A stretch of 64,000 nt of DNA from Candidatus Galacturonatibacter soehngenii (GCF_008830185.1 NZ_WAGX01000004.1:434001-498000), one strand, 5' to 3'; counted from the stretch's first letter, positions 1 to 9,284 are shown. The notes: a model not told the origin generated them from the sequence alone. Translations and numbers: made by a program.

Positions 1-2
1 AT

Positions 3-422
3 CATGGGGTAGATATAAGTAGTAAAACAATTGAGTTACTTAACGAATTTGTTGCAAAGAATAATATAAGTATTGGTTCATTGCATTGCACAAGTATGCA
101 TGACACTCCTTATGAAGCAAACTTTTTTGATATCGGTGCATGTATAGGTTCCCTTGAGTATTTTGAGAGTGATTTTATTGAACAAGTAATCATAGAAGCT
201 CATCGTATAATGAAACAAAATGGCAAATTTGTTTTTGATATTCCAAACATAGAAAGTCCAGTGTGCCAAATTACTATGATGATTGAAAAACACTTAGGTA
301 GACCAGATTTATTTAATATGTCAATCCAATCATTTGAAGATATGTTAGAAAAATATTTTGTCATAGAAAAGAAAGAAGAAGTAGGGCCAATGATACAGTA
401 TTTCGTAAAATGCCAAAAGTAA
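3..422 (+). CDS. Class I SAM-dependent methyltransferase, 5' end cut by the window edge
   Basis: The frame is already open at base 3, so the ATG at base 81 is internal and the true start lies upstream of the window. The visible N-terminal residues HGVDIS are the end of the second Rossmann strand of a SAM-binding domain, where an acidic residue holds the ribose. They are followed by an ACTSMHDTPY-like acidic segment and FDIGACIGSLEYF, the strand leading to the active site, and then a helix with HRIMKQNGKFVFDIPN, as in Methyltransf_11 proteins. About 139 residues are visible. The substrate cannot be told from sequence. Downstream lie a degraded gene and a GNAT gene on the same strand, so this looks like the edge of an accessory region. 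Family assignment is fairly secure; function is unknown. Confidence 0.75.
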   Translation, partial: HGVDISSKTIELLNEFVAKNNISIGSLHCTSMHDTPYEANFFDIGACIGSLEYFESDFIEQVIIEAHRIMKQNGKFVFDIPNIESPVCQITMMIEKHLGRPDLFNMSIQSFEDMLEKYFVIEKKEEVGPMIQYFVKCQK

Positions 423-468
423 AGTCATACCCGCAAATAACGTAATTCCAAAATAATAAGGAGACTAA

Positions 469-635
469 ATGTTTCATTTATTTCATAGGATGCTTCTTTC
501 TTACAAAATCTTGTATTTTACTTGCAATCATTATCATTTTTCAAATATCTGCACATTGGATTATTCTTGCAGAAGAAAGATGGTTATGGTTTAGAGTACA
601 TAAGCTATAAAGAAAGAGTACGACGCTATATGTAA
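469..635 (+). pseudogene. Relic of an isoprenylcysteine carboxyl methyltransferase (ICMT)-like membrane protein
   Basis: An AAGGAG site and an ATG (469) survive, but the coding signal then lies in two different frames. One frame, open from 470, reads a hydrophobic stretch ending in HWIILAEERW. A +1 shift near base 590 gives DGYGLEYISYKERVRRYM and a stop at 633-635. Together these match the C-terminal layout of ICMT/PEMT-type methyltransferases: hydrophobic helix, EER, then a G-EY--Y--RV-RY- tail. Only about 55 codons remain, so most of the gene is missing and the rest is frameshifted. The assignment rests on remembered family motifs and on the short open frames, so it is moderately sure. Confidence 0.5.
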
Positions 636-680
636 GATTGATTATAGCTAAGGCAACAAGTTAGAAAGAGGGAATGAAAA

Positions 681-1229
681 ATGGAGTTTGAAACCAAACG
701 ATTACGACTACGTCCTTGGGATATCAGTGATGCAAAAAGCTGTTATGAATATGCAAGCGATCCTAAAGTTGGTCCAAGTGCAGGCTGGCCAATACATACC
801 AGTATTGAACATAGCAAAGATATCATAAAACTTGTGCTAGCAATACCAGAGACCTATGCTGTCTGCCTGAAGGAGGATAATAAGGCTATTGGTTGTATAA
901 GTCTTAGGATTGGAGAAAAAAGTAACATCGAGATTGCAAGTGATGAAGCAGAAATTGGATATTGGCTTGGCGTTCCTTTTTGGGGACAAGGCTTGATACC
1001 AGAAGCAGTTCAGTGCTTGATGGAATATGCATTTCATCAATTACATATGAAAAAACTTTGGTGCGGATATTTTGATGGCAACGATAAATCAAAGAGTGTG
1101 CAAGAAAAATGTGGCTTTCAGTATCAGTACACATTAAAAGACAAAGAATGGCCACTCATCAATGAGATTAAGACAGAGCATATTAGTTGTATTACAAAGG
1201 AAGAATATGAATTAATGGAAATAAGCTGA
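681..1229 (+). CDS. GNAT family N-acetyltransferase (RimJ/RimL type)
   Basis: The 182-residue product should transfer an acetyl group from acetyl-CoA to an amine. It opens with FETKRLRLRPWDISDA, the usual start of the Acetyltransf_3 (RimL-like) group. The middle has EIGYWLGVPFWGQGLIPEA, which carries the shortened Q/R-x-x-G-x-[GA] acetyl-CoA loop as WGQGLIPEA, followed by a helix and the NDKSKSVQEKCGF segment that closes the fold. Length is typical for the family. A GAGGG site lies about eight bases before the ATG. The natural substrate cannot be read from the sequence; such proteins act on ribosomal proteins, antibiotics or small amines. It sits alone between a relic and a DUF3781 gene. Confidence 0.88.
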   Translation: MEFETKRLRLRPWDISDAKSCYEYASDPKVGPSAGWPIHTSIEHSKDIIKLVLAIPETYAVCLKEDNKAIGCISLRIGEKSNIEIASDEAEIGYWLGVPFWGQGLIPEAVQCLMEYAFHQLHMKKLWCGYFDGNDKSKSVQEKCGFQYQYTLKDKEWPLINEIKTEHISCITKEEYELMEIS

Positions 1230-1301
1230 AACAATTCGTTTCAAGAAAGGGATATATTATGATTAACTAGATTAAGTATGGAGAAGAGGAAGAAGCTAAA
1301 T

Positions 1302-1604
1302 ATGAAAAATGAATTATTACAAAATATTAACAAGCTCCATACTACCAAACTAGGTGTGACACGAATTCAGAAAAATCTTTCTCTTGATACAGAAGATGTG
1401 GTTGCATGGTGTAAAGAAAAGGCCTTATTGACAGAGTCATCCATAGAAAGAAGTGGGAAAAATTGGTATATTGCTACCAAGGATTGTATTATTACGGTAA
1501 ATGCGCATAGTTATACAATTATTACAGCACATAAAAAGAGAAAAATACTAAAAACAAGTAATATTGATAAGCTACATTTGAGTAAAAGGAAAGATAGAAT
1601 TTAG
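1302..1604 (+). CDS. DUF3781 family protein
   Basis: This is a 100-residue protein of unknown function. The segments NKLHTTKLGVTRIQKNLSLD, DVVAWCKEKAL, GKNWYIATKDCIITVN and SYTIITAHK match what I remember of the DUF3781 family of small Firmicute proteins. An upstream in-frame ATG (1278) exists, but the purine-rich GAGGAAG lies about ten bases before the ATG at 1302, and family members begin near MKNELLQNI, so 1302 is preferred. Only eight bases separate it from the next gene, so the two are probably co-transcribed. No catalytic motif, membrane segment or signal peptide is visible. Confidence 0.75.
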   Translation: MKNELLQNINKLHTTKLGVTRIQKNLSLDTEDVVAWCKEKALLTESSIERSGKNWYIATKDCIITVNAHSYTIITAHKKRKILKTSNIDKLHLSKRKDRI

Positions 1605-1612
1605 GTGATGAT

Positions 1613-2299
1613 TTGACAAATTATTTAAATGAATACTTTTATCTAGGAGGCTATTTTATTATAAAGCCGATAACGAGAGCTGAATGGATGAATCATGATG
1701 TACTGCCTGAATCACTACTTTCTGCAAGCAGTTGTATTTGTGATTTCTATCCGGATAGTAGTGTTGTTTTTAACAAGTCACGAAAGAAAAAGAAAGAGTA
1801 TAGGAAGGAAATTGGGGTAGATTTTTCTGACTATAATAAAATGGAAGATTGGTTAAATAAAGAATCTGAGAATCGCTTTGAATATCCGAATGTTTTTAGT
1901 AGCCTAAATAGTGCAAATGAGTTTTGCCAGAAGTTTTTATATAATCAAAGTGAACTGAAAATTATCGGAGTTGCTCTACCAAAGACTTATAAGAATTCTT
2001 TTTTAGAAGATCAAGATTTGGGATATGGAATATGTAAAAACATTAATAAAGCTATGGCAATTGATTCACATAGTACAATTTTAGGATATGAGATTCTAGG
2101 ATAAGAGCATGGTGGATTTCATTCCTATATCTGTAACGGTCTTGAAAATCAGTATAAGAATAAATTTGATTATTCATTAAATGAAAATGGATTTATTGAA
2201 ACTTTGAAAGAGGCACAAATGTTAGCGAACTATACCAACGAGGAAGTGAAAGATGCAGAACCGGTTAAATGGTTTCCTTGGGCTATTCTAGGTACATAA
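1613..2299 (+). pseudogene. Hypothetical gene split by an in-frame TAA stop
   Basis: The reading frame starts at a TTG (1613) behind TAGGTGATGA and runs 163 codons to TAA at 2102-2104. The same frame then continues open for another 64 codons (EHGGFHSYICNGLENQ and on) to TAA at 2297-2299, ending KWFPWAILG. The extension has normal codon use and amino acid mix, so the simplest reading is a 228-codon gene with one nonsense mutation. I do not recognise the family. The visible part is acidic with many aromatic residues and no membrane helix. It follows the DUF3781 gene by eight bases. Read-through of the stop or a sequencing error are alternatives. Confidence 0.6.
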
Positions 2300-2351
2300 G
2301 TTAATAAAATGAAATTTATCAGGGGGAATGAATTTTAAGGAGGAAGGTTAA

Positions 2352-3110
2352 ATGAATAGAAAAATTGAAGTGAAACAATTAAAGGATCATATTTATCTTT
2401 TGCGTGATAAGGAAGGCGCTACTGGTTATTTAGTAGTAGGGCAAAAGAAGGCTTTAGTGATCGATACCATGACTGGATATGAGAATGTACATGATGTAGT
2501 TCGTACGTTGACTGATTTGCCATTCATGGTAGTAAATACTCATGGACATTGTGACCATATATATGGAAATATTTATTTTGAAGAGGCATATATCCATCCA
2601 GATGATAAAGAAATTGTGAAAGAGCATATTGCCCTTCCCGATTTTGTTGAAGCGTGTAAGGCACACAATTTATCAATGCCTCCGTTTAAAGATATTTCAG
2701 ATGGTGATGTGATTGAACTTGGCGGATTAACGTTGGATGTGATTTCTTTACCTGGACATACGCCTGGGGGGATCTGTTTATTATTGAGAGAGGATAGGAT
2801 ATTATTTACTGGGGACGGTATTAACCATCATCTATGGATGCAACTTGAGGAAAGTAGTAAATTAGAGGATTTATTGAAACATCTCGATAAAATTATGTAT
2901 GTTACAAATGATGCCGATTATATTCTTCATGGTCATGCAAAGGGATTTGACGATATTTCTTTGCTTACGCAATTAAGAGATGGTGTTGCTGATCTGATAA
3001 AAACCCGAGGTGAAGGTGATAAGGACTATGAATGGTTTGGTGGAGTAGACAAACAACATATTTTTGGAGATGGGGAGAGTGTTATTTGCTATTCGATTGA
3101 TAAGCTTTAG
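2352..3110 (+). CDS. MBL-fold metallo-hydrolase
   Basis: The 252-residue product is a metallo-beta-lactamase-fold hydrolase, probably cytoplasmic as there is no signal peptide. The metal site can be followed in order: NTHGHCDHIYGN gives the HxHxDH-type motif, LPGHTPGGICLL the next His, FTGDGI the bridging Asp, and LHGHAKGF the last His. Length fits small glyoxalase II-like and lactonase-like members. Start choice is clear from AAGGAGGAAGG just before the ATG. Substrate is not predictable; such proteins include hydroxyacylglutathione hydrolases, lactonases and phosphodiesterases. The gene stands alone, followed by about 200 bases without coding signal. Confidence 0.85.
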   Translation: MNRKIEVKQLKDHIYLLRDKEGATGYLVVGQKKALVIDTMTGYENVHDVVRTLTDLPFMVVNTHGHCDHIYGNIYFEEAYIHPDDKEIVKEHIALPDFVEACKAHNLSMPPFKDISDGDVIELGGLTLDVISLPGHTPGGICLLLREDRILFTGDGINHHLWMQLEESSKLEDLLKHLDKIMYVTNDADYILHGHAKGFDDISLLTQLRDGVADLIKTRGEGDKDYEWFGGVDKQHIFGDGESVICYSIDKL

Positions 3111-3326
3111 AATAGGTTAATAGCTCGATATTTAGAGGGGAAAATTAAAAAAAGAGCATTAAAATAAACACGATAACCCTGAATAAAAATTAGCAATTTA
3201 GTTTAATAATAAATAGGAATCGTAAATGAATGGAATCATATACTTAGTTTTGGCAGAATTGAGTTTGAAAAGATGACAGCGATTATCTGGAAATAAATTT
3301 ATTTGTGTGAAAGAGGGCTTAAAACA

Positions 3327-4292
3327 ATGAATAAACATAAACATCCAGAGACCTTTCAGAAAAGAAAATACAATAAGTCATATTTTGAGGGCTGGTATTA
3401 TAAGCAAGTTACATCAGACGGAAAAAATACCGTTTGCTTTATTCCAGGAGTGAATTTAGATAAATCCGGTGCTAAGAGTTTTATTCAATGTCTTCATTTG
3501 AATCAAAACAATGAATTAAATACGTATATGATTGATTATCCTATCGGCGCTTTTTCTAACGTTGATAATCCTTTTTCGATATCTATCAATAACAACTATT
3601 TCTCAAAGGATTGTTTGAAACTAGACATTGATTCAGAAAAATTAAAGGTGAATGTAATTGTTAAATTGATAGATCTAACGCCAATTGTAACATCTGCACT
3701 TAGCCCCAATATTATGGGGTTTTTTAGTTATATTCCTTTTATGGAATGTAAGCATGGTATTATTAGCATGAGTCATCAACTGAGTGGAACCTTAAAAGTC
3801 AATGGTGAAGTAATTGATTTTACAGGTGGCAAAGGATATATTGAGAAGGATTGGGGAAGATCTTTTCCCAAAAGCTATGTTTGGATACAATCCAATCATT
3901 TTGAAGATAGCACAACCGGACTGTTTTGCTCCGTAGCAACAATACCATTTTTGTCGTTTTCATTTACTGGATTTATTTGTAATTTAATTCATCAAGGGGT
4001 AGAATATCGATTTGCAACTTATAATGGATCAAAATTAAATGTAAATAAACGTACAGATACGAGTGTTCACTTGGATTTAAGAAATAAAAAGTATTATTTG
4101 AAAATAAAGGGTGAGGCAGCACTTTTTAAAAAGTTATTGGCTCCTAAATTAGGCATAATGGATAAAACAATCAAGGAAGGTTTGTCTGGGAAAGTAGAAA
4201 TTTTGTTAAAAAATCAAAAAGGTCATATTATACTGAAATCAAAAAGTTATCAGTGTGGAATGGAACTTGTAGATATGTTGATTCCTAAATAA
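3327..4292 (+). CDS. Tocopherol cyclase-like (lipocalin-type) protein
   Basis: The 321-residue protein begins with the tocopherol-cyclase-family signature, YFEGWYYKQVTSDGKNTV followed by FIPG. Further on it has GGKGYIEKDWGRSFPKSYVW, the conserved G-GY-EKDWG--FP--W-W block of this family. No signal peptide is evident. In plants the family closes the chromanol ring of vitamin E; in anaerobic Firmicutes it has no known substrate, so only family membership is claimed. An in-frame ATG at 3303 exists, but AGAGGG sits at a good distance before 3327 and homology begins there. The gene is monocistronic, with a hairpin terminator after about 100 bases. Confidence 0.8.
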   Translation: MNKHKHPETFQKRKYNKSYFEGWYYKQVTSDGKNTVCFIPGVNLDKSGAKSFIQCLHLNQNNELNTYMIDYPIGAFSNVDNPFSISINNNYFSKDCLKLDIDSEKLKVNVIVKLIDLTPIVTSALSPNIMGFFSYIPFMECKHGIISMSHQLSGTLKVNGEVIDFTGGKGYIEKDWGRSFPKSYVWIQSNHFEDSTTGLFCSVATIPFLSFSFTGFICNLIHQGVEYRFATYNGSKLNVNKRTDTSVHLDLRNKKYYLKIKGEAALFKKLLAPKLGIMDKTIKEGLSGKVEILLKNQKGHIILKSKSYQCGMELVDMLIPK

Positions 4293-4397
4293 TTATCCCA
4301 CCTCTAATCGCAACAATGGAGCAAATTTAAAAATAGAATATTAATATAAATAATATCTGTGATGAATTATATAGTTTATGCATCGCCTCCACCGATG

Positions 4398-4431
4398 AAC
4401 CCCATGAAAATCTTTAGATTTTCATTGGGTT
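4398..4431. terminator. Hairpin terminator between convergent genes
   Basis: A 15-base stem with one mismatch (AACCCCATGAAAATC pairing with GATTTTCATTGGGTT) around a TTTA loop. It lies between the tocopherol cyclase-like gene (+) and the recombinase gene (-), so it may serve both strands. U-tracts on either side are weak. Confidence 0.6.
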
Positions 4432-4498
4432 ATTATAGTCTGTAATTGAGAAAATTCGTATTTAAAATCTTTAAGTGAGTATTTTATAACTGCAATAC

Positions 4499-5548
4499 CT
4501 ATTCCCTCCTCAATTTCACAAACCCCGCTGCCTTCCTGCGGCGTTCTTCTTCAATCGCAGCATAGTGCTTTCTAGTTGTATTAACGTCTTTATGTCCAAG
4601 AACATCTGCCACCAAGTAAATATCACCTGTTTCTCGGTAGAGATTCGTACCATATGTACTGCGAAGTTTATGTGGTGTGATATTTTTAAGCTGAGTTACT
4701 AACTTTGAATATTTTTTGACTAAGAGTTCAACGGAGCGTACACTCATGCGCTTCATCTGTAGCGAAAGAAAGAGAGCATTGGTACTGCCTTCAACAGCAA
4801 TCATGTGGGTGCGCTGTTCAAGGTAATCTCGTAAGGCTTCCTCCACTTCTTCGCCAAAATAGATAATCACCTCGTTACCACCTTTTCGATGAATCTTAAT
4901 TCCATTGTTTTTAAAATCCACATCATCAATGTCAAGTCCGACACATTCAGATACTCGAATCCCAGTGCCAAGTAAGAGAGTAAGCAAGGCCAGATCACGA
5001 ACTTTTGTTTTGTTGTGAAATTGCTGTTGCTTTTTCGTCAGCTTATCGCCTTGTTCTACTTCATCAAGTAAGATTGCAACTTCATCGATATCAAGACGTA
5101 CAATATTTTTTTCATGTACCTTTGGCATGGTAACAAGTGCAGGAGGATTCTTCTCAATTAGTTCCTTCTTATAAAAGTAGTTATAAAAGGTTCGAAGAGA
5201 GGCAAGTTTACGCATTTTTCCTCGCTCTTTGTTCGTGTATTCCACGCCATCTTTTGTATAGTATTTTAAATAGTCCAGATATTCTTCAATGTCAACTGGT
5301 TTTAATTCATCTAGTATAGAAAGAGGAATATCACTCATATTCATTTTTTTACAGATTGGATTTTCCTCATGCAAAAATTCGAAGAAAGTTCGCAAATCAT
5401 AAGCATAAGCAATTCTTGTCCGAGACGAGGTAGAAGGTTCAATTCCTCTAAAAAAGTCTGCACAAAAACGAGGTAACGTAGTTAAAATGGTACGAAGCTT
5501 TACTGCGTTATCAATATTGATTTGTTCATGATACGTATGTTCTTTCAT
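4499..5548 (-). CDS. Tyrosine recombinase/integrase, XerC/XerD-like
   Basis: The 349-residue protein has an N-terminal SAM-like core-binding domain (around residues 30-130, with RTRIAYAYDLRTFFEFL) and a C-terminal catalytic domain. The catalytic set is visible: Arg in GTGIRVSECVGLD, Lys in the HRKGGNE turn, H-x-x-R in TPHKLRSTYG, His in VLGHKDVNTTRKHY, and the final Tyr nucleophile in that motif. The start is placed at 5548 because GGAGGAAG lies seven bases upstream of that ATG; an earlier ATG at 5590 has no such site. There is no phage or transposon gene nearby, so a chromosomal site-specific recombinase of the XerA/XerD type is more likely than an integrase of a live element. The target site is unknown. 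Confidence 0.88.
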   Translation of the reverse strand: MKEHTYHEQINIDNAVKLRTILTTLPRFCADFFRGIEPSTSSRTRIAYAYDLRTFFEFLHEENPICKKMNMSDIPLSILDELKPVDIEEYLDYLKYYTKDGVEYTNKERGKMRKLASLRTFYNYFYKKELIEKNPPALVTMPKVHEKNIVRLDIDEVAILLDEVEQGDKLTKKQQQFHNKTKVRDLALLTLLLGTGIRVSECVGLDIDDVDFKNNGIKIHRKGGNEVIIYFGEEVEEALRDYLEQRTHMIAVEGSTNALFLSLQMKRMSVRSVELLVKKYSKLVTQLKNITPHKLRSTYGTNLYRETGDIYLVADVLGHKDVNTTRKHYAAIEEERRRKAAGFVKLRRE

Positions 5549-5616
5549 AAAATATCTTCCTCCGACATCATTATTACAATAGTATATCATATTTTCAAAG
5601 GATTACCAGTTCCCAT

Positions 5617-6660
5617 TCATGAAGTTGGAAAAGTAAGCGTAAAGGTGGTTCCTACTCCTAATTCACTGTGAACATCAACAGTTCCTCCTGACAAATCTAC
5701 AATGTGTTTTACTAAAGTTAAGCCTAGTCCATTTCCTTCAGATAACCTAGCCTTATCTGACTGATAAAATTTTTCAAATAGATGTAGTCTTCCTTCCTTG
5801 GAGATTCCAATGCCGTTATCTGTAATAGAAACCGTTACCTCATTACTAGTCTGATAGGCAACGATTTGTATTTGACCACCTTTTGATGTAAATTTGATGG
5901 CATTGTCGATTAAATTGATAAATACTTGTATCATTAATTCTTCATTGCCATAAAACGAGATAGTTGCTAATTCAAGATCAAGGTTGATTTCTTTCTTCGC
6001 CCATTTGCTTTCTAAAAAAAGCAAGGCCTGCCTGATTTGTTCATCCAAGGAAAACCAATTCTTGTCCAAAAGTTGTTCTTGGTGCTCTAATTTAGAAATT
6101 TTTAATATATTACTAGTGAGTGTAGAAAGCTGTCTTGTGCTACTCATTATAATATCTATATAATTTTGCTTTTGTTGTGGTGATAAGTCCTCAGATTGTA
6201 GCAATGTTACATATCCTTCAATGGTAGCAAGGGGAGTTTTAAATTCATGAGATACATTGGCAATAAAGTCGTTTCGTAGTGTTTCAATACTAGACAATTC
6301 TATCACCATTTTGTTGAAGTTTTTTGCCATAACATCAATCTCATAGATTTTCTGATTTTCCTCCAAAGAAACATTAAAATCACCCTTAGCCACCTGATTT
6401 AATCCATGGCTGAATCGTTTGATTGGATTAATGATTACCTTTGCACTAATCATGGAAAAGACAGTACCAATACAAGTACTTATAAAAAGTAACATAATAA
6501 TGGGAACTAGTGGATTTTCTTTTAAATGAATAAAAAGTCCAAAATGCAAAAAGAAGGCAGCAATCAAACTAAGTAAAACAGTAGAAAGAAGAGTTGAAAA
6601 AAACACGACTAAAACAAAGGTGAACCATAGATTTATATATTTTCTTTTTTTTCTACTCAT
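5617..6660 (-). CDS. Sensor histidine kinase (HAMP, HisKA, HATPase)
   Basis: The 347-residue membrane kinase has two N-terminal helices (about residues 11-40 and 50-75) with a very short outside loop, then a HAMP segment. The H-box is NDFIANVSHEFKTPLATIEG, the N-box NLIDNAIKFT, and the nucleotide loops DNGIGIS and GNGLGLTLVKH. The short extracellular part suggests it senses the membrane or a partner transporter rather than a soluble ligand. It overlaps the response regulator gene by eight bases and the pair diverges from a MacAB-type efflux operon, which is its most likely target. The family call is secure; the signal is inferred. Confidence 0.92.
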   Translation of the reverse strand: MSRKKRKYINLWFTFVLVVFFSTLLSTVLLSLIAAFFLHFGLFIHLKENPLVPIIMLLFISTCIGTVFSMISAKVIINPIKRFSHGLNQVAKGDFNVSLEENQKIYEIDVMAKNFNKMVIELSSIETLRNDFIANVSHEFKTPLATIEGYVTLLQSEDLSPQQKQNYIDIIMSSTRQLSTLTSNILKISKLEHQEQLLDKNWFSLDEQIRQALLFLESKWAKKEINLDLELATISFYGNEELMIQVFINLIDNAIKFTSKGGQIQIVAYQTSNEVTVSITDNGIGISKEGRLHLFEKFYQSDKARLSEGNGLGLTLVKHIVDLSGGTVDVHSELGVGTTFTLTFPTS

Positions 6661-7330
6661 TTTTCTTCACCACTTTGTATCCTAAGCCTCTAACGGTAAT
6701 GATGTCAAAATCTTCATTTTCTTTCAAACGCTCTCTAAGTCGATTGATATGAACATCAACGGTACGCTCATCCGATTCACTTTCCATGCCCCATATTTCA
6801 TCCATAATACTTTGTCTGGTAAAAATTTTATTTGGGTAAGAAGCCAATTTATAGAGAAGATAGAATTCCTTTTGAGGAAGAAGTATAGTCTCGTCCATTT
6901 GATAAACCGTCAAGGTATCGTATTCTAGAACGGTCTTTCCAATCGTTAGTTTTCTTTCTGTGATGATTTGTGCTCGTCTAAGTAAAGCATTAACACGAAG
7001 AACCATTTCGTTAACATCGATTGGTTTTACCATGTAATCATCTGTTCCATACATAAAGCCTTGCTTTTTATCTTGAAAGCTTTCTTTTGCTGTGATTAAA
7101 AGAATCGGTATCTCATAGTGTGCTGCCCTTAATTCTTTGATTAAGGTATAACCGTCCATATTTGGCATCATAATATCGGAAATCAATAAATCCACATACT
7201 CTTTATCCATGTAATCCAATGCCTCTATTCCATCCTTGGCATCAATGGTTCGAAAACCGTTTTTATTTAGTACCGTACAAAAAAGCTGTCTTAGATTATC
7301 ATCGTCTTCCACGACCAATATTGTAAACAT
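6653..7330 (-). CDS. OmpR/PhoB-family response regulator
   Basis: The 225-residue regulator has a receiver domain (acidic pocket EDDD at residues 8-11, phosphoacceptor Asp52 in LLISDIMMPNMDG, Lys in MVKPID) and a winged-helix DNA-binding domain ending in DVHINRLRERLKE and TVRGLGYKVVK. It is the first gene of a two-gene unit with the kinase, with an eight-base overlap that suggests translational coupling. The roughly 230-base space to the divergent efflux operon is where both promoters must lie. Activation of that operon in response to a membrane-active compound is a fair inference from layout only. Confidence 0.93.
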   Translation of the reverse strand: MFTILVVEDDDNLRQLFCTVLNKNGFRTIDAKDGIEALDYMDKEYVDLLISDIMMPNMDGYTLIKELRAAHYEIPILLITAKESFQDKKQGFMYGTDDYMVKPIDVNEMVLRVNALLRRAQIITERKLTIGKTVLEYDTLTVYQMDETILLPQKEFYLLYKLASYPNKIFTRQSIMDEIWGMESESDERTVDVHINRLRERLKENEDFDIITVRGLGYKVVKKNE

Positions 7331-7557
7331 AACGAATCCTCCAATCGTTGTAAGGCCTCTTTTATGACGTTTATAAGAGGTAACTTACCTGCTTTTTTCA
7401 TATATTTTAACACAATTAAGTGTGATAATCTAATTATAGTAAAGTATTTTAAACTTAATATGAACAAATATACTTTTAGGATATAAAACATTTGTTTATA
7501 TTGAGTTTAAATTCATTTGATATCGTATGAAAAAATCACAAAACGGAGGATGTTAGA

Positions 7558-9273
7558 TTGAGTAAGTTAAAAAAGATTTTTTCAAAGAAACAAAAAATAA
7601 TAGCACTTTTCATTGTTGTAGTGCTATTTGTTGTAGGATTATTCGGAGCAAATGCACTTTCTTCTAATAGAAAAAAAGGGCAGGAAGCCGCTCTTGAAAC
7701 AGAAACCATTGAAAGAAGAACACTGACCAATAGTATAAGTGCAACGGGTACCATAGCGGCAAGCGAAGTACAAGAAGAGCAAGCGTCACTTACTAGTTAT
7801 GAAATCACTTCAGTAAATGTAAAAGTAGGAGATAAAGTGAAGGCTGGTGATATTCTTTGTACGTTTGATGTAAGTAACATTGAGGATTCAATGGATTTGG
7901 CACAAAAAAGCATTGAAACAGGTGAAAAACAAAATAGTATCAGTGAACAAGCAGCAAAACGCTCCTTAAGTTACGCGAAAGAAACGTTGGATGCTGCAAC
8001 ACAACAATCAAACAGTAAAGTTGAAACTGCGGAGAATAAATTGACAGAAGCACAAAACAATCAAAGTGAAATAGAAAGCGATTTGGAATCAGCAGAAGAT
8101 AAAGTTAAAAGTACGAAAAAGGACTATAGTAGTAAAAAGAAAGCCTTTGAAAAAATAAGCAAAGAATATGAAACAAAAAACATTGCTTATGAAACTGCAA
8201 AGGCAGATTCGGATGCAGCACAGGCTTTAGTAGATGAGTTGACGACGAAAATAGCTTCTACAACAGATGAAACATTGCTTTTGCAATTCAATGAACAGTT
8301 AGTAACTGCAAAAGAAGATTTGGCGGCGAAATTACAGATAACAAGTGATGCAAAAACACAGTTAGCAACCATAGAAGCGTCTTATAGTGAAGCCAAAGCA
8401 TCATATGAGGCTTCACAAGTAGCCTATGAGACCGCAAAAAGTAATCAGTCAGCTTTAGAAAGTCAACTAGACGTGGCTAAATCTTCTGTAGAAGCAGCTC
8501 AAAATACCTATGACAGTGCCGTAATGGAGCGAGACAATACGAATCGAAGCAACACCAATACCGTTCGTGCTCAAGAAGAGAATTTGGCGTCAGTAAGGAT
8601 TTCAAATGAAACGAATCTTGATGCAAAAAAAGATGAATTAAAGAAATATGAAGAGCAATTAGAAAAAGGAAATGTAACTGCAAAGATTGATGGAGTCGTA
8701 ACCGCAGTGAATGTAGTTGCAGGCAATGTTTATACGGGTGGCGATATGGTTGTAGTTGAAAATGACAATTCATTTCTTGTAAAAGCTACTGTGGATGAAT
8801 ATGACATTGGAAGTCTTTACACAGGAATGCCAGTAGTGATTAAAACGAATGCAACAGGAGAAGAAGAATTAGCTGGTACCATTACATATATTTCACCAAA
8901 ACCAGAATCCAAGACTACCACCTCTACTACAAGCAATGATGTAAATTATCAGGTTGAGGTATCCGTTGATTCACAAAATGAGAAATTACGTCTTGGAATG
9001 ACTGCAAAATTAAGCATAATACTTGAGACAAAAGAAGATGTATTAGCAGTACCATATGATGCAGTGACACAGACAGGCGATGGACAAGGAACAATTGAAG
9101 TGGTTACAGAGGGTAGTAAAGAGCCAAAGCAAATAGCCGTTACCCTTGGACTTGATACAGATTATTATATAGAAATCATCAGTGAAGAAATAACAGAGGG
9201 CATGCAAGTTGTAATACCTTCTAATAATACAGAGGTCTCAATACCAAACATGGGACCAATGGGAGGGTTCTAG
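7558..9273 (+). CDS. MacA-like (HlyD family) membrane fusion/adaptor protein with a long coiled coil
   Basis: This 571-residue protein has one N-terminal membrane helix (IIALFIVVVLFVVGLFG) with a positively charged front, then the barrel and lipoyl half-motif (ITSVNVKVGDKVKAGDILC), a long Ala/Glu/Ser-rich coiled coil from about residue 110 to 350, the second lipoyl half (AKIDGVVTAVNVVAGNVYTG) and beta-barrel domains. It should link the ATPase and permease encoded next to it, like YknX/MacA. The coiled coil is about twice the length seen in typical MacA. The start is TTG with GGAGGA at seven bases distance. Twelve bases separate it from the ATPase gene. Confidence 0.88.
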   Translation: MSKLKKIFSKKQKIIALFIVVVLFVVGLFGANALSSNRKKGQEAALETETIERRTLTNSISATGTIAASEVQEEQASLTSYEITSVNVKVGDKVKAGDILCTFDVSNIEDSMDLAQKSIETGEKQNSISEQAAKRSLSYAKETLDAATQQSNSKVETAENKLTEAQNNQSEIESDLESAEDKVKSTKKDYSSKKKAFEKISKEYETKNIAYETAKADSDAAQALVDELTTKIASTTDETLLLQFNEQLVTAKEDLAAKLQITSDAKTQLATIEASYSEAKASYEASQVAYETAKSNQSALESQLDVAKSSVEAAQNTYDSAVMERDNTNRSNTNTVRAQEENLASVRISNETNLDAKKDELKKYEEQLEKGNVTAKIDGVVTAVNVVAGNVYTGGDMVVVENDNSFLVKATVDEYDIGSLYTGMPVVIKTNATGEEELAGTITYISPKPESKTTTSTTSNDVNYQVEVSVDSQNEKLRLGMTAKLSIILETKEDVLAVPYDAVTQTGDGQGTIEVVTEGSKEPKQIAVTLGLDTDYYIEIISEEITEGMQVVIPSNNTEVSIPNMGPMGGF

Positions 9274-9284
9274 GAGGTATTAAA

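Noticed and set aside
4499-5548. Integrase of a prophage or integrative element
   Set aside because: No phage, conjugation or excisionase genes lie nearby, and no tRNA or attachment repeat was seen.
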